A DNA stretch of 64,000 nt from Labilibaculum antarcticum (GCF_002356295.1 NZ_AP018042.1:5426361-5490360), one strand, 5' to 3'. Shown: positions 1-8,655, numbered from the stretch's first letter. Translations and numbers: made by a program. The notes: generated from the sequence alone by a model not told the origin.

Positions 1-162
1 CCACAAAACCAATAGCACCAAATATTGTGGGTAAGTAATTCCCAGTTGATCCAGATAAGGCTGATATTGTCTGGTCATAAGCCGAGAGGCAGCATAAATA
101 GTAAAGCACAATTGATTCTCTAATTTAAGAGAATCGAACTCCTTATTTGCTAGATTGTCCAT
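1..162 (-). CDS. MarR/OhrR-family transcriptional regulator (5' part only)
   Basis: Translating the minus strand from the ATG at 162 gives 54 residues that run off the left window edge. They include LENQLCFTIYAASRLM and GITYPQYLVLLVLW, the typical N-terminal helix and dimer/DNA-binding entry of the OhrR subgroup of MarR regulators, which sense organic peroxides through a Cys near the N-terminus. The Cys in NQLCF is in the expected place. A consensus promoter and a palindrome lie just upstream, which suggests autoregulation. The winged helix itself and any ohr partner are outside the window, so the exact subgroup is inference. Confidence 0.8.
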   Translation of the reverse strand, partial: MDNLANKEFDSLKLENQLCFTIYAASRLMTRQYQPYLDQLGITYPQYLVLLVLW

Positions 163-175
163 ATTTCTAATTTAT

Positions 176-187
176 ATCGCTTGCGAT
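176..187. promoter_or_regulatory. 12-bp palindrome, candidate MarR/OhrR operator
   Basis: ATCGCTTGCGAT is a dyad (ATCGC, 2 nt, GCGAT). It lies directly downstream of the predicted -7 box and before the start codon of the MarR-type gene, where repressor binding would block transcription. That it is the operator is inference. Confidence 0.45.
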
Positions 188-188
188 G

Positions 189-218
189 CAAATTAACGAA
201 ATTGTTCGCTAAGATCAA
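189..218 (-). promoter_or_regulatory. Bacteroidota-type promoter of the MarR/OhrR gene
   Basis: Read on the minus strand, TTG (216-218) is followed by exactly 19 nt and then TTAATTTG (189-196). This is one mismatch from the TAnnTTTG -7 element of the Bacteroidota primary sigma factor. The predicted transcript starts about 20 nt upstream of the ATG at 162. Confidence 0.6.
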
Positions 219-495
219 ACAAGAATTCCTTATCATCTTCGAATAAACAGGTATTAGGAACATCTTTTAACGTATGCATTTAAATACATTTATATTTTCC
301 TGCTCTACACCCTAATGCGAGTCCTCTTAATCAGAATGATAAACCTTACACTGCAACAATAACAAATACTTCTTACTGCAATTTCCCAAAAATGTATTTT
401 AATTTGATTAATTTTGCTCTTTGGTACAAAACTAAGATCTTTAATTCATAAGCGCGATACACAATTTAAGTGTATTCCTGTACTTTTTATTCAAT
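219..495. other. Remainder of divergent intergenic region, no gene seen
   Basis: This stretch separates the leftward MarR-type gene from rightward recQ. It is A+T-rich, has stops in all frames and shows no convincing RNA or protein gene. A TAATTTTG box at 409-416 could serve recQ, but no TTG lies 19 nt upstream, so I do not call a promoter. Confidence 0.5.
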
Positions 496-2427
496 ATGCA
501 ATTGCAAAATATGTTACACAATCTGTTACAAGATAATTTTGGATTTTCTGATTTTAAACCAGGACAAAAAGAGGTTATCTCTAATATACTGGAAGGAAAA
601 TCAGCAATAGCCATATTTCCAACGGGATCTGGGAAATCTCTTTGTTACCAGCTCCCAGCTCTTCAACTTCCTGAAATTACCGTAGTGGTTTCTCCATTAC
701 TGGCCTTGATTAAAGATCAGATTGATTTTCTTCAATCGAAGAATATATCGGCAGTGCGTATTGATTCATCTCTCTCGAAAGAGGAAGAACAAGACATTAT
801 GAATGGCATTCGCGCCAAACGACATAAAATTTTAATGATATCGGTTGAGCGTTTTAAAAATGAACGCTTTCGCAGATTTTTGAAAGACATTCCAATCTCA
901 TTACTGGTTATTGATGAAGCACATTGCATCTCGGAATGGGGACACAATTTCAGACCTGATTATTTAAAACTACCTGATTACCGGGATGATTTCAAGGCCA
1001 AACAAGTACTTTTACTTACTGCAACTGCAACTCCGAAAGTTATAGCAGACATGAGTAAAAAGTTTGCCATAGCAAAAGAGCAGGTAATAATTACCGGATT
1101 TTACCGATCTAATTTAAATTTGAATGTTATTCCTGTCATTCAATCGAAGAAAAACGATAAGTTGATCTCATTACTTCTTTCCCGTAAAAATGAATGCGGA
1201 ATTGTATATGTAACTCAACAAAAAACGGCCGAAGTAGTTTCAACCATTTTATCATCAAAAGGAATTATTTCCAAAGCATACCATGCCGGATTGAAAAGTG
1301 AAGATCGTGAAGAAATTCAAAATCAATTTATGGCTAATAAAATAAATTGTGTGGTGGCAACAATTGCTTTTGGAATGGGAATCGATAAATCGAACATTCG
1401 ATATGTGATTCATTACGATCTTCCAAAATCAACAGAAAACTATTCTCAGGAAATTGGAAGGGCGGGTCGCGATGGAATAAAATCAGACTGCATTGTTTTA
1501 GCAAATCATGACAATGTGAATGTGCTTGAGAATTTCATATTTGGAGACACACCTGCCCTATCAGGCATAAAGGAAATTCTAAGACGCGTAAAAAAGGCTG
1601 AAACCAGCTGGGAAATCAAGTTAAATACACTTCCAGCCTATACTAATATCCGAATTCTACCCATCAAGACCTTGCTGGTTTACATGGAGATACGCGGAAT
1701 TATCAAACCTCAGTACAGTTACTTTGCAGACTATCGATTTAGCTTAAATAGGGATGAAAAAAGTATCATCGAAAAGTTCCAAGGAGAACGAAAGAAATTT
1801 ATTCAGGCTATTTTCGATCATTCCGAAAAAGCCAGGAAATGGACCACGGTAAATTTTAACACTATCAGTCAAAATTATTCGACAGATAGAAACCGGGTTG
1901 TCTCAGCTCTTGAATATTTTGATGCTGAGAAATTAATCAATTTGGAAGCGAAACTAATGGTTGATGTTTTTGCCGTTACAAATCCAGATTTTGATATCGA
2001 TGAAGTAGCCCAAGAACTTTACGACAGCTTTAAAAAGAAAGAAGGAGTTGAAGTGAACAGAATTCGTAAAATGCTAAGTCTGTTCGAATCCGAAACATGC
2101 ATCAGTAAAAATCTGGCGAATTATTTTGGAGAACATCCCGAATGGGAAAAGTGTGGTCACTGTTCTGTTTGCAATTCGGGAGCAGTAAAAATTGCGAAAT
2201 CACACGAGCTGAAAAACCTGCACGAATATAATTATATAGAAATCTGTCAATCTGCCATTACCAAATTTGGTGATCATTTAACGGATGAACTACTTACCAA
2301 ATTTTTGTGTGGCATAAACACGCCTATTTTCACCCGTTTAAAATTGAAAAATGAGAAGCACTTTTCCTCTCTCGAAAATTACCGATTTGGTGATGTTTTA
2401 GAATGGGTAAAAGAAAACATAAATTAA
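496..2427 (+). CDS. recQ: ATP-dependent DNA helicase RecQ
   Basis: This is a 643-residue superfamily 2 helicase that unwinds DNA 3' to 5' in recombination and replication-fork repair. Walker A is TGSGKS at residues 43-48. The DEAH box at 140-143 is followed by the RecQ-specific aromatic-rich loop (CISEWGHNFRPDY). Motif VI appears as QEIGRAGRDG. Four cysteines (535, 553, 556, 559) form the RecQ zinc-binding subdomain. The protein ends soon after a winged-helix-like region, so a C-terminal HRDC domain seems absent or strongly diverged, as in other short Bacteroidota RecQ proteins. The start is an ATG and the gene is transcribed away from the MarR-type gene. Confidence 0.95.
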   Translation: MQLQNMLHNLLQDNFGFSDFKPGQKEVISNILEGKSAIAIFPTGSGKSLCYQLPALQLPEITVVVSPLLALIKDQIDFLQSKNISAVRIDSSLSKEEEQDIMNGIRAKRHKILMISVERFKNERFRRFLKDIPISLLVIDEAHCISEWGHNFRPDYLKLPDYRDDFKAKQVLLLTATATPKVIADMSKKFAIAKEQVIITGFYRSNLNLNVIPVIQSKKNDKLISLLLSRKNECGIVYVTQQKTAEVVSTILSSKGIISKAYHAGLKSEDREEIQNQFMANKINCVVATIAFGMGIDKSNIRYVIHYDLPKSTENYSQEIGRAGRDGIKSDCIVLANHDNVNVLENFIFGDTPALSGIKEILRRVKKAETSWEIKLNTLPAYTNIRILPIKTLLVYMEIRGIIKPQYSYFADYRFSLNRDEKSIIEKFQGERKKFIQAIFDHSEKARKWTTVNFNTISQNYSTDRNRVVSALEYFDAEKLINLEAKLMVDVFAVTNPDFDIDEVAQELYDSFKKKEGVEVNRIRKMLSLFESETCISKNLANYFGEHPEWEKCGHCSVCNSGAVKIAKSHELKNLHEYNYIEICQSAITKFGDHLTDELLTKFLCGINTPIFTRLKLKNEKHFSSLENYRFGDVLEWVKENIN

Positions 2428-2478
2428 GAGAGTCTCAATTTTTTATACTTACTTTTACACTCTCAAATTAATACCTCG

Positions 2479-3795
2479 TTGACCTTGAAAAGAAATCCTA
2501 ATTTCCCATTTGCCCCGGCAAAATCTCCATTATTTTATGGCTGGATTGCCATGTTTGCGGGTACTATTGGAGTACTTTGCAGTATTCCCGGACAAACAAT
2601 GGGCGTTTCCGTTTTTACCAATTACCTAATTAGTTCTTTGCAATTAAGTCGTGATGCGTTAAGCTTAGCCTATTTAATAGGTACGGTAGGAAGTTCTCTT
2701 TTCTTAACCTATGCGGGTAAAATTTACGATAAATTTGGATCTCGTTTTACGGCAATAATTGCTGCATTAGGATTGGGTGTCACTCTAATTTTATTTTCAT
2801 TTTCGCACCTATTAAGCGAAGCAATATCACAATATATCAATATTGGATTTTCAACAGTCTCATTTATTCTTATCTCACTTTTATTCTTCTTTTTGCGTTT
2901 TTCCGGTCAGGGAGTATTAACCTTAGCCTCGCGCAACATGATAATGAAATGGTTCGACCAACGCAGAGGTTTAGCCAATAGCATTTCAAGCGCACTTCAA
3001 TCTTTTGGATTTGCTGTATCTCCTCTGTTTATTGCTCTGATTATTACTCGTTTTGACTGGAGTACTGCCTATCAGATATTGGCATTACTTACTTTCATAT
3101 TTGTTATTTTTGCTTTTCTTTTCTATCGGGATAATCCGGAAGAATGTGGACTAATTCCTGATGGGAAAATAATTGAGCCCAAAGTAAAAAGCCTTCCAAC
3201 TTTTAAAACAAAAAAACAATATACTTTAAAAGAAGCAAAAAGTACATGGGTATTTTGGGTGTTTGCTCTTTCCTTAAGTTTTAATTCTTTTTTTATAACG
3301 GGATTTACATTCAACATAATTTCGATTTTCGAATCTTGTGGCTTATCCGAAGAGAAGGCTCTGGGCGTATTTATTCCAGCCTCCATTATCTCCATAATTA
3401 CTGCTATTTCAGGTAATATTCTTAGTGATTACATTAGAATGCAAAAGCTACTTGTTGTTTTCTTAATTGGCTGTTTATTGTCAAGTTTGGGTGTAGCTAT
3501 ATTAGATTACGAAATTGGCTACTACGTATTGATACTAGGAACCGGAATTATGGGCGGACTATTTTCTGTGCTGGCCTCAATTACCTGGCCTCGCTTTTAC
3601 GGACGTAAAAACTTAGGTGCGATTAGTGGTTTTGCAATGTCTTTAGTTGTGTTTTCAAGTGCAATAGCTCCACTTTTTTTCAGTAGAATTTACACGTTAA
3701 CAGATAGTTACCGGATTGCCGGATACGCTGGAGTTGTTAGTGTTGTTATCTTACTAATTTTCTCGGTAAAAGCTAAAAACCCGCAATTGCAATAA
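2479..3795 (+). CDS. MFS transporter, OFA (oxalate/formate antiporter)-like
   Basis: This 438-residue membrane protein has about 12 hydrophobic segments. The first follows a short N-terminus ending in KSPLFYGWIAMFAG, a pattern common in OFA-type monocarboxylate transporters of the major facilitator superfamily. The MFS loop 2-3 motif is visible as GKIYDKFGSR. It probably exchanges small carboxylates, but the substrate cannot be read from sequence. The reading frame opens with TTG at 2479 (a second TTG at 2485); no ATG lies near the expected N-terminus, so a TTG start is likely. It lies 51 nt after recQ on the same strand and its stop is 15 nt before a decayed gene remnant. Confidence 0.85.
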   Translation: MTLKRNPNFPFAPAKSPLFYGWIAMFAGTIGVLCSIPGQTMGVSVFTNYLISSLQLSRDALSLAYLIGTVGSSLFLTYAGKIYDKFGSRFTAIIAALGLGVTLILFSFSHLLSEAISQYINIGFSTVSFILISLLFFFLRFSGQGVLTLASRNMIMKWFDQRRGLANSISSALQSFGFAVSPLFIALIITRFDWSTAYQILALLTFIFVIFAFLFYRDNPEECGLIPDGKIIEPKVKSLPTFKTKKQYTLKEAKSTWVFWVFALSLSFNSFFITGFTFNIISIFESCGLSEEKALGVFIPASIISIITAISGNILSDYIRMQKLLVVFLIGCLLSSLGVAILDYEIGYYVLILGTGIMGGLFSVLASITWPRFYGRKNLGAISGFAMSLVVFSSAIAPLFFSRIYTLTDSYRIAGYAGVVSVVILLIFSVKAKNPQLQ

Positions 3796-3810
3796 AAAAA
3801 CAGATTGCCA

Positions 3811-4044
3811 AACAAAATGCGAACCAACTCAATTTAGAATGCAGTTGGTAACTAAAGCAACTCTTTCTTCTCAAGGGAAAGCTTAATTTTCTTATGAGCT
3901 TTCCAAAAGGTCGTTGTAAGCCTCTTCATAATTTTTTTGAATTCGGGTAGGTCTTTACTATTATCAACCAAAGGATCTATTTCTAAGAAAAAAAGAAGCC
4001 AATACCGGTAGTTATTCCCTTGCGAAAACAAGTCCAAATATCAT
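3811..4044. pseudogene. Remnant of a duplicated convergent gene junction
   Basis: The DNA here is a diverged copy of about 5661-5898. Read rightward it ends in QNANQLNLECSW plus stop, matching the last residues QNGNQLNLECIC of the glycine-rich membrane protein. Read leftward (3852-4037, opening only at TTG) it gives 61 residues matching the C-terminus of the AraC-TPR protein (YWLL-FLEIDPLVDN, DLPEFKKIMKR, ending KKELL against NKELL). Neither remnant has a start region or the bulk of its gene, so this is debris of an earlier copy rather than a working small gene. Confidence 0.85.
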
Positions 4045-4114
4045 ATTAAAAAAAAAGATCTTCTTTTGGGTGTAATAATATTATATTTCTACCACTAATT
4101 AAGAAAAAACTATA

Positions 4115-4600
4115 GTGAGTAACGATTTTTACACATCATCAATTCTCCCTTATGCTGCCATTATCATTAAGATATGCAGGGCGTATACGAACACACAGGA
4201 AGATTTCGAAGATTACTACCAAGAGGTTTGTTTACAGATATGGAGAAGTAATGAGAATTTTAGAGGACAATCTGAATGGTCGACATGGATCTATCGATTG
4301 ACTTTGAATGTTTGCCTGACCTTACTAAAGAAAAATAGTAAACATCATGTTACTTCAAATCATTTACCAGACGTGGTAGCTGAAGACAATCGGACCTTTG
4401 ACGATGAATCTCTTAATCATCTCTATAATGCTATCAAGCAATTATCGGAGGTAGACAGGGCGGTCATATTGCTTTATCTGGAGGAAAAAACCTATCAGGA
4501 AATAGCAGAAATTATTGGCACAAATCCGAACAACATTGGTGTGCGGGTTAAAAGAATTAAAGAACGACTTAAAAAAATACTAGATGGAAAAGTCAATTGA
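4115..4600 (+). CDS. RNA polymerase sigma factor, ECF type
   Basis: This 161-residue protein has sigma-70 region 2 (residues 20-65; EDFEDYYQEVCLQIW and STWIYRLTLNVCL) and region 4 (about 105-155; LSEVDRAVILLYLEEKTYQE, then IAEIIGTNPNNIGVRVKRIK with a helix-turn-helix). It should redirect RNA polymerase to a small regulon, commonly for envelope or transport functions. The start is GTG at 4115; no ATG is suitably placed. Its 3' end overlaps the next gene by 17 nt, so the two are probably translationally coupled, and the neighbour is the natural candidate for its anti-sigma partner. Confidence 0.92.
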   Translation: MSNDFYTSSILPYAAIIIKICRAYTNTQEDFEDYYQEVCLQIWRSNENFRGQSEWSTWIYRLTLNVCLTLLKKNSKHHVTSNHLPDVVAEDNRTFDDESLNHLYNAIKQLSEVDRAVILLYLEEKTYQEIAEIIGTNPNNIGVRVKRIKERLKKILDGKVN

Positions 4601-5225
4601 AACAATTTGGAAAGAAGGTTTTTTAGAAAGCGATGCATTGGTAGTCCCAAAACTAAATGACTTATACAATCAAAAATCGAAACACATCATCGATAAATTC
4701 AAAAGAATGTTCAGAATAAACCTGAATGCATTATTTATAGGCTCATTCGTAATTTTAATTGCTTCCGCTATAGTGGGAATCCCAATTATGGGGATTGGAT
4801 ATTTTTTCATTTTAAATGCTATAGTACTTGTCAATAGAAGATTAATGAAAGGCCTAATTAAAATTGATAAAAATGTAAGTAGTTACCAATATCTTAAATC
4901 ATTTAACAACTGGATGAAAGAACAACTTGCTGTAAACAGGAAGCTAGCCAGATATTATTATCCTTTAATTTTTCTTTTTATGGTATTGGGGTTTTGGTTT
5001 TCGCAGGATATTCAGGAGACATTTAAAGGGATATTAGAAAGACCTAATCAAATTTATCTTGTAAATAACATACCGGTACTATGGACAATTCCAATTGCGA
5101 TCATTACAGGTTTGTTAGCCTACTTTGGCGATCGAATTTACAATTTTGATGTGAGTTTAATCTATGGCCAGGTATTTAGAAAGCTAGATGAACTAATTGC
5201 AGATATTGAAGAATTGAGAGCCTAA
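4584..5225 (+). CDS. Membrane protein, candidate anti-sigma partner
   Basis: This 213-residue protein has a cytoplasmic-looking N-terminus (residues 1-45), a hydrophobic pair at about 47-85 (GSFVILIASAIVGIPIMGIG), a further segment at about 125-140 (YYPLIFLFMVLGFWF) and one at about 168-185. It begins inside the ECF sigma gene, the usual arrangement for an anti-sigma factor. I see no canonical zinc-binding anti-sigma motif (HxxxCxxC) or FecR domain, so it is an unrecognised family. The role as sigma inhibitor rests on position only. Confidence 0.7.
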   Translation: MEKSIETIWKEGFLESDALVVPKLNDLYNQKSKHIIDKFKRMFRINLNALFIGSFVILIASAIVGIPIMGIGYFFILNAIVLVNRRLMKGLIKIDKNVSSYQYLKSFNNWMKEQLAVNRKLARYYYPLIFLFMVLGFWFSQDIQETFKGILERPNQIYLVNNIPVLWTIPIAIITGLLAYFGDRIYNFDVSLIYGQVFRKLDELIADIEELRA

Positions 5226-5260
5226 TTTTCATTCAGAATAATAATTTTAATTACACGAAC

Positions 5261-5701
5261 ATGACAATTCATAAAATAGAAGAAAGAACTATTGCTGAGC
5301 AAGATGTAAAGCTTACAAAAGCATATAATAAGCTACAGGTTTTGATTGATGAGTTAAATAAAAGAGAAGTACCGGAAAATATACAAAACACAATTAATAC
5401 GGATATTGCCACGATTAATTCATTTTCAGAAACGGATAAAAAATTGGTCAAACTTCTGAGGAAAGTGCATTACAAAACTCTGAGACTAATTGAAAAAGAA
5501 CTTAATCTGGTAACAAAAAACCACTACAAAAATCTTTACATGGCTATTGGAGTGGCTCTAGGAGTGGCGTTTTCCGCCTCATTTGATAACAATGGCATGG
5601 GCTTGATACTTGGTTTGGCAATAGGAATATCTGTAGGAATACATTTTGATAAAAAGGCAGAACAAAATGGGAATCAACTAAATTTAGAATGCATCTGCTA
5701 A
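5261..5701 (+). CDS. Glycine-rich small membrane protein of unknown function
   Basis: This 146-residue protein has a charged helical N-terminal two thirds (residues 1-90, likely coiled coil) followed by a glycine-zipper-like hydrophobic region at about 92-127 (MAIGVALGVAFSAS, then GLILGLAIGISVGI), which could form a membrane hairpin. It lies 35 nt after the putative anti-sigma gene and is probably in the same operon. Its stop codon directly abuts the stop of the convergent AraC-TPR gene with no spacer. Its last 12 codons are also preserved in the decayed copy at 3811-3857. Function unknown. Confidence 0.7.
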   Translation: MTIHKIEERTIAEQDVKLTKAYNKLQVLIDELNKREVPENIQNTINTDIATINSFSETDKKLVKLLRKVHYKTLRLIEKELNLVTKNHYKNLYMAIGVALGVAFSASFDNNGMGLILGLAIGISVGIHFDKKAEQNGNQLNLECIC

Positions 5702-7819
5702 TTAAAGCAATTCCTTGTTCTCAAGGGCAAGCTTTATTTCTTTATGGTTTTCCCAAAACGTGTTCTTAATCCGCTTCATAATTTTTTTAAATTCGGGAAG
5801 GTCTTTGATATTATCAACCAAGGGGTCAATTTCTAAAAAAAGAAGGAGCCAATACTGTAAATTCTCTTCTTCAGAAAATAGTTGAAGATATTTCAAGGCC
5901 TTTTCTTCATCATCTTTTTGTGCGTAATAAATAGCCAAACTGGCATTTTTATAAATCGATTTATCATTGGAAGCATATTCAAAATATGCTTTTAAAAGCT
6001 TTTCCGATTCTTCTTTCATTCCCATTTCGGCATATACCCTGGCAATCTTACTGTTCTCCTGCGGGTAGATACTCAAATTGTACTTTTCCTTTGCTGCAAT
6101 AAAATGTTTATAGTAAGCGTAAGAAGTCTCGTAATCACGCAAGTAATAGTAAACTTTACCTATTTCCTGAAGAACATCCAGACGTGTGGTATCCTTCTCA
6201 AATACGGCAAGTAATAAATCTCTTGTCCTGGGTAAATCTTTATTTTTCGCATACAAAATATAGGCTTTTACATATTCCGAAAACATGTTCTGAGGATTGT
6301 AGTCCAGTGATTTGTTAATGTACAATTCAGCTTCATTAACAAACCCAGTTTGCACAAAAGCATTACTAAGATGCAGGTAAATATAACTTGCCGTAACAGA
6401 ATCCTGAGCGGCAATATCCAAGCGAACGCCCTTTAAGGCATATTCCAGATATTTACCCGTATTGGGCATGTAAGTAGTATAATAATCGGAGAGAAAATTG
6501 ATAACCAAAGCCGAATTTGGATTGTAATGCAATGCCTTTTCTAAGTAGGGTACCGCCTTTTCGAATTCGTGTTTATTCATGTAATACAATGCTTTTGCAA
6601 TCAGAGATTGTGGCAATTTCGAATCAAACAACAGTGCCTTATCAGCATTCTCATTAATCTTAGCCGTATGTATCTTTTCTGCCCGGGCAATGTCCAGATA
6701 ATAGTAAGCCATAGCAATATCAGCGTAAGCGCGGGCAAATTTAGGATCATGCTCAATGGCCTTTTGAAAATAAGTAATGGATTCTTCCAAACCTTCTCTC
6801 TTCCCACTATGAAACAAATCAAGTCCTTTTAAAAAGTAATCGTAAGCTTCCAGATTCTCTGTTGGAACTTTATCGATTTGTTTTACTTCCTCAGGGGTAA
6901 TAATCAATTCTATTTCCTTGGCAATTTTCTTTGCGATTTCGTTCTGCAAACCGAATACATCTTTTGCTTCTCTGTTGTATTGCTCAGCCCATAAATGGTT
7001 ATCGTTTGACGCTTTTATCAACTGAATGTTTAGAAGAATCTGATCACCAATTTTCTGGCCACTCCCTTCCACAAAATAACTCACATTCAATTCTTCTGCA
7101 ATTTCAGTAATTGTTTTAGTGCTGTTTCTGTATTTCTCAACCGAGGTTCTACTTATTACCCTTACATCTTCGATCTTTTGCAGGTTTGATAATACAGATT
7201 CCATCAAACCATTAATAAAATAGACATTGCTTGAATCGTTACTGTCATTTTTAAATGGCAAAACAGCAATCGATTTTTCAATCTCAATTTTCTCAGGGGA
7301 AGCCGGTTTTAGTAAAAAGAAAACAAGAACAGCAATCGTAAATAAGGATATTACAACAGGCACCACGCCCAACTTCTTTCCAGACTTTGGCACAACAAGC
7401 GGAGCTTCTTCCTGTTTCTCTGTTTCCTGTTTTCCTGTTTCTCCGGGAGGATAGCCGTACAATTCACGAAAACATTTTATGAAATAAGAAACACTGCTAA
7501 ATCCAACCTGATAGGAGATTTCGGAAACAGTAAGGGAATTTTGCTTCAAGAATTCCATGGCATTTCGCAATCGCACCTCCCTAACAAACTGACTAACCGA
7601 CAGATTGGTTAACTTTTTAATTTTCCGCAGGAGATTAGACCGACTCATGCCTACTTCATCAGCAAGTTCCGATACCCCAAATTGATCATTCGAAATGTTC
7701 TTCTCGATAATTTCGGTGATTTTCAATAAAAATTCATTTTCGGCAGGAAGCTGGTTTGGCATTTTAAAATGGGCTAAATGGAATTGTAAATTATTGCGAA
7801 AAGATACGAATGATTGCAT
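5702..7819 (-). CDS. Membrane-anchored AraC-type regulator with TolB-like and TPR domains
   Basis: This 705-residue protein has an AraC helix-turn-helix pair at residues 30-128 (FGVSELADEVGMSRSNLLRK; VSEISYQVGFSSVSYFIKCF), one transmembrane helix at about 150-170, a TolB/FlgO-like domain at about 180-310 (SIAVLPFKNDS, ISRTSVEKYR) and many TPR repeats from about 325 to the end. The layout suggests a one-component sensor: DNA-binding part in the cytoplasm, TPR part in the periplasm. Related proteins occur widely in Bacteroidota; the ligand is unknown. The start is the ATG at 7819; an internal ATG at 7762 is possible. It is divergent from the ankyrin lipoprotein gene across a region with repeated boxes and convergent with the sigma operon. 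Confidence 0.88.
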   Translation of the reverse strand: MQSFVSFRNNLQFHLAHFKMPNQLPAENEFLLKITEIIEKNISNDQFGVSELADEVGMSRSNLLRKIKKLTNLSVSQFVREVRLRNAMEFLKQNSLTVSEISYQVGFSSVSYFIKCFRELYGYPPGETGKQETEKQEEAPLVVPKSGKKLGVVPVVISLFTIAVLVFFLLKPASPEKIEIEKSIAVLPFKNDSNDSSNVYFINGLMESVLSNLQKIEDVRVISRTSVEKYRNSTKTITEIAEELNVSYFVEGSGQKIGDQILLNIQLIKASNDNHLWAEQYNREAKDVFGLQNEIAKKIAKEIELIITPEEVKQIDKVPTENLEAYDYFLKGLDLFHSGKREGLEESITYFQKAIEHDPKFARAYADIAMAYYYLDIARAEKIHTAKINENADKALLFDSKLPQSLIAKALYYMNKHEFEKAVPYLEKALHYNPNSALVINFLSDYYTTYMPNTGKYLEYALKGVRLDIAAQDSVTASYIYLHLSNAFVQTGFVNEAELYINKSLDYNPQNMFSEYVKAYILYAKNKDLPRTRDLLLAVFEKDTTRLDVLQEIGKVYYYLRDYETSYAYYKHFIAAKEKYNLSIYPQENSKIARVYAEMGMKEESEKLLKAYFEYASNDKSIYKNASLAIYYAQKDDEEKALKYLQLFSEEENLQYWLLLFLEIDPLVDNIKDLPEFKKIMKRIKNTFWENHKEIKLALENKELL

Positions 7820-7901
7820 AAAGATACAATCATAGAACGACTCTTAGAACAGGCTTATTTCAAGAAAGATAATTTTAAAATCCCACTTGTTTTTTACCTA
7901 C

Positions 7902-8004
7902 GCATCGGGTTTTGCGTCATAATTTATATCCATGCGTCATAATTGTTAGTGCTTCATGAAACTTGACATCATTCGCTTCATGACTGATTGGTTGTGCATC
8001 ACGA
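7902..8004. promoter_or_regulatory. Array of six spaced GCnTCA boxes, candidate regulator sites
   Basis: Between the divergent AraC-TPR and ankyrin genes a short motif recurs: GCATCGGG (7902), GCGTCATAATT (7914), GCGTCATAATT (7934), GCTTCATGA (7951), GCTTCATGA (7975) and GCATCACGA (7996). Spacing from 7914 onward is 20, 17, 24 and 21 nt, near two helical turns, on one face of the DNA. AraC-family proteins bind such tandem direct repeats. Assignment to the neighbouring regulator is inference. Confidence 0.5.
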
Positions 8005-8058
8005 ATTGCCAGACCTTTACAGTAGAAAATTAACGTTGAACTTTTTAATATATCAGTT

Positions 8059-8655
8059 ATGAAAACGCAAAATCAATTTACAGTAAAATTAGCCGGACTA
8101 ATTTCAACAACAATGTTTGTAGCACTCCTCATTAGTATGCTTGCCTGTACCAGTACAACAAAAAAACAGGATGCCGCAAGTAATACCGAAACAAGTGTAA
8201 AAACACCAAGTGTGGATATTTTTGCCGCCGCCTTTATGGGTAATGTAAATGCCACTAATCAACACATTGCTGTTGGTACCGACCTAAATGCAAAAGATCA
8301 GTACGGATCTACCCCATTACAAATTGCAAGTACTTTTGGAAAAACAGATGTCGCAATTGCCTTAATTAATGGTGGTGCCGATTTGAATAGTACAAGTAAC
8401 GACGGATCAACGCCATTACATACAGCTGCATTCTTTTGCAGAACCGAAATTGTTGAGGCATTACTAAAAAAGGGAGCTGACCAAAGCATAAAAAACTCTT
8501 ATGGCTCAACAGCTTTAGAATCTGTTCAAGCACCTTTTGATAGTGTAAAGGCAATTTACCAGCAGATTGGTAAAGATCTTGGCCCTTTGGGTTTAAAGCT
8601 TGACTATGAGTTTTTAGAAACAACCCGTCCGAAAATTGCGGAACTACTGAAGTAG
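8059..8655 (+). CDS. Ankyrin-repeat lipoprotein
   Basis: This 198-residue protein has a lipoprotein signal peptide ending in the lipobox LLISMLAC (Cys at about 30), followed by a short linker. Three ankyrin repeats occupy about 50-160 (NAKDQYGSTPLQIASTFGKT; NSTSNDGSTPLHTAAFFCRT; IKNSYGSTALESV). Ankyrin repeats bind proteins. As a lipoprotein it should sit in the inner or outer membrane facing the periplasm or the surface. It is divergent from the AraC-TPR regulator and separated by the GCnTCA box array, so it is the obvious candidate target of that regulator. The partner protein is unknown. Confidence 0.85.
   Translation: MKTQNQFTVKLAGLISTTMFVALLISMLACTSTTKKQDAASNTETSVKTPSVDIFAAAFMGNVNATNQHIAVGTDLNAKDQYGSTPLQIASTFGKTDVAIALINGGADLNSTSNDGSTPLHTAAFFCRTEIVEALLKKGADQSIKNSYGSTALESVQAPFDSVKAIYQQIGKDLGPLGLKLDYEFLETTRPKIAELLK

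Noticed and set aside
3852-4037. Independent 61-residue gene
   Set aside because: It has only a TTG start and is a diverged copy of the C-terminus of the AraC-TPR protein, matching as DNA too beyond the coding part.
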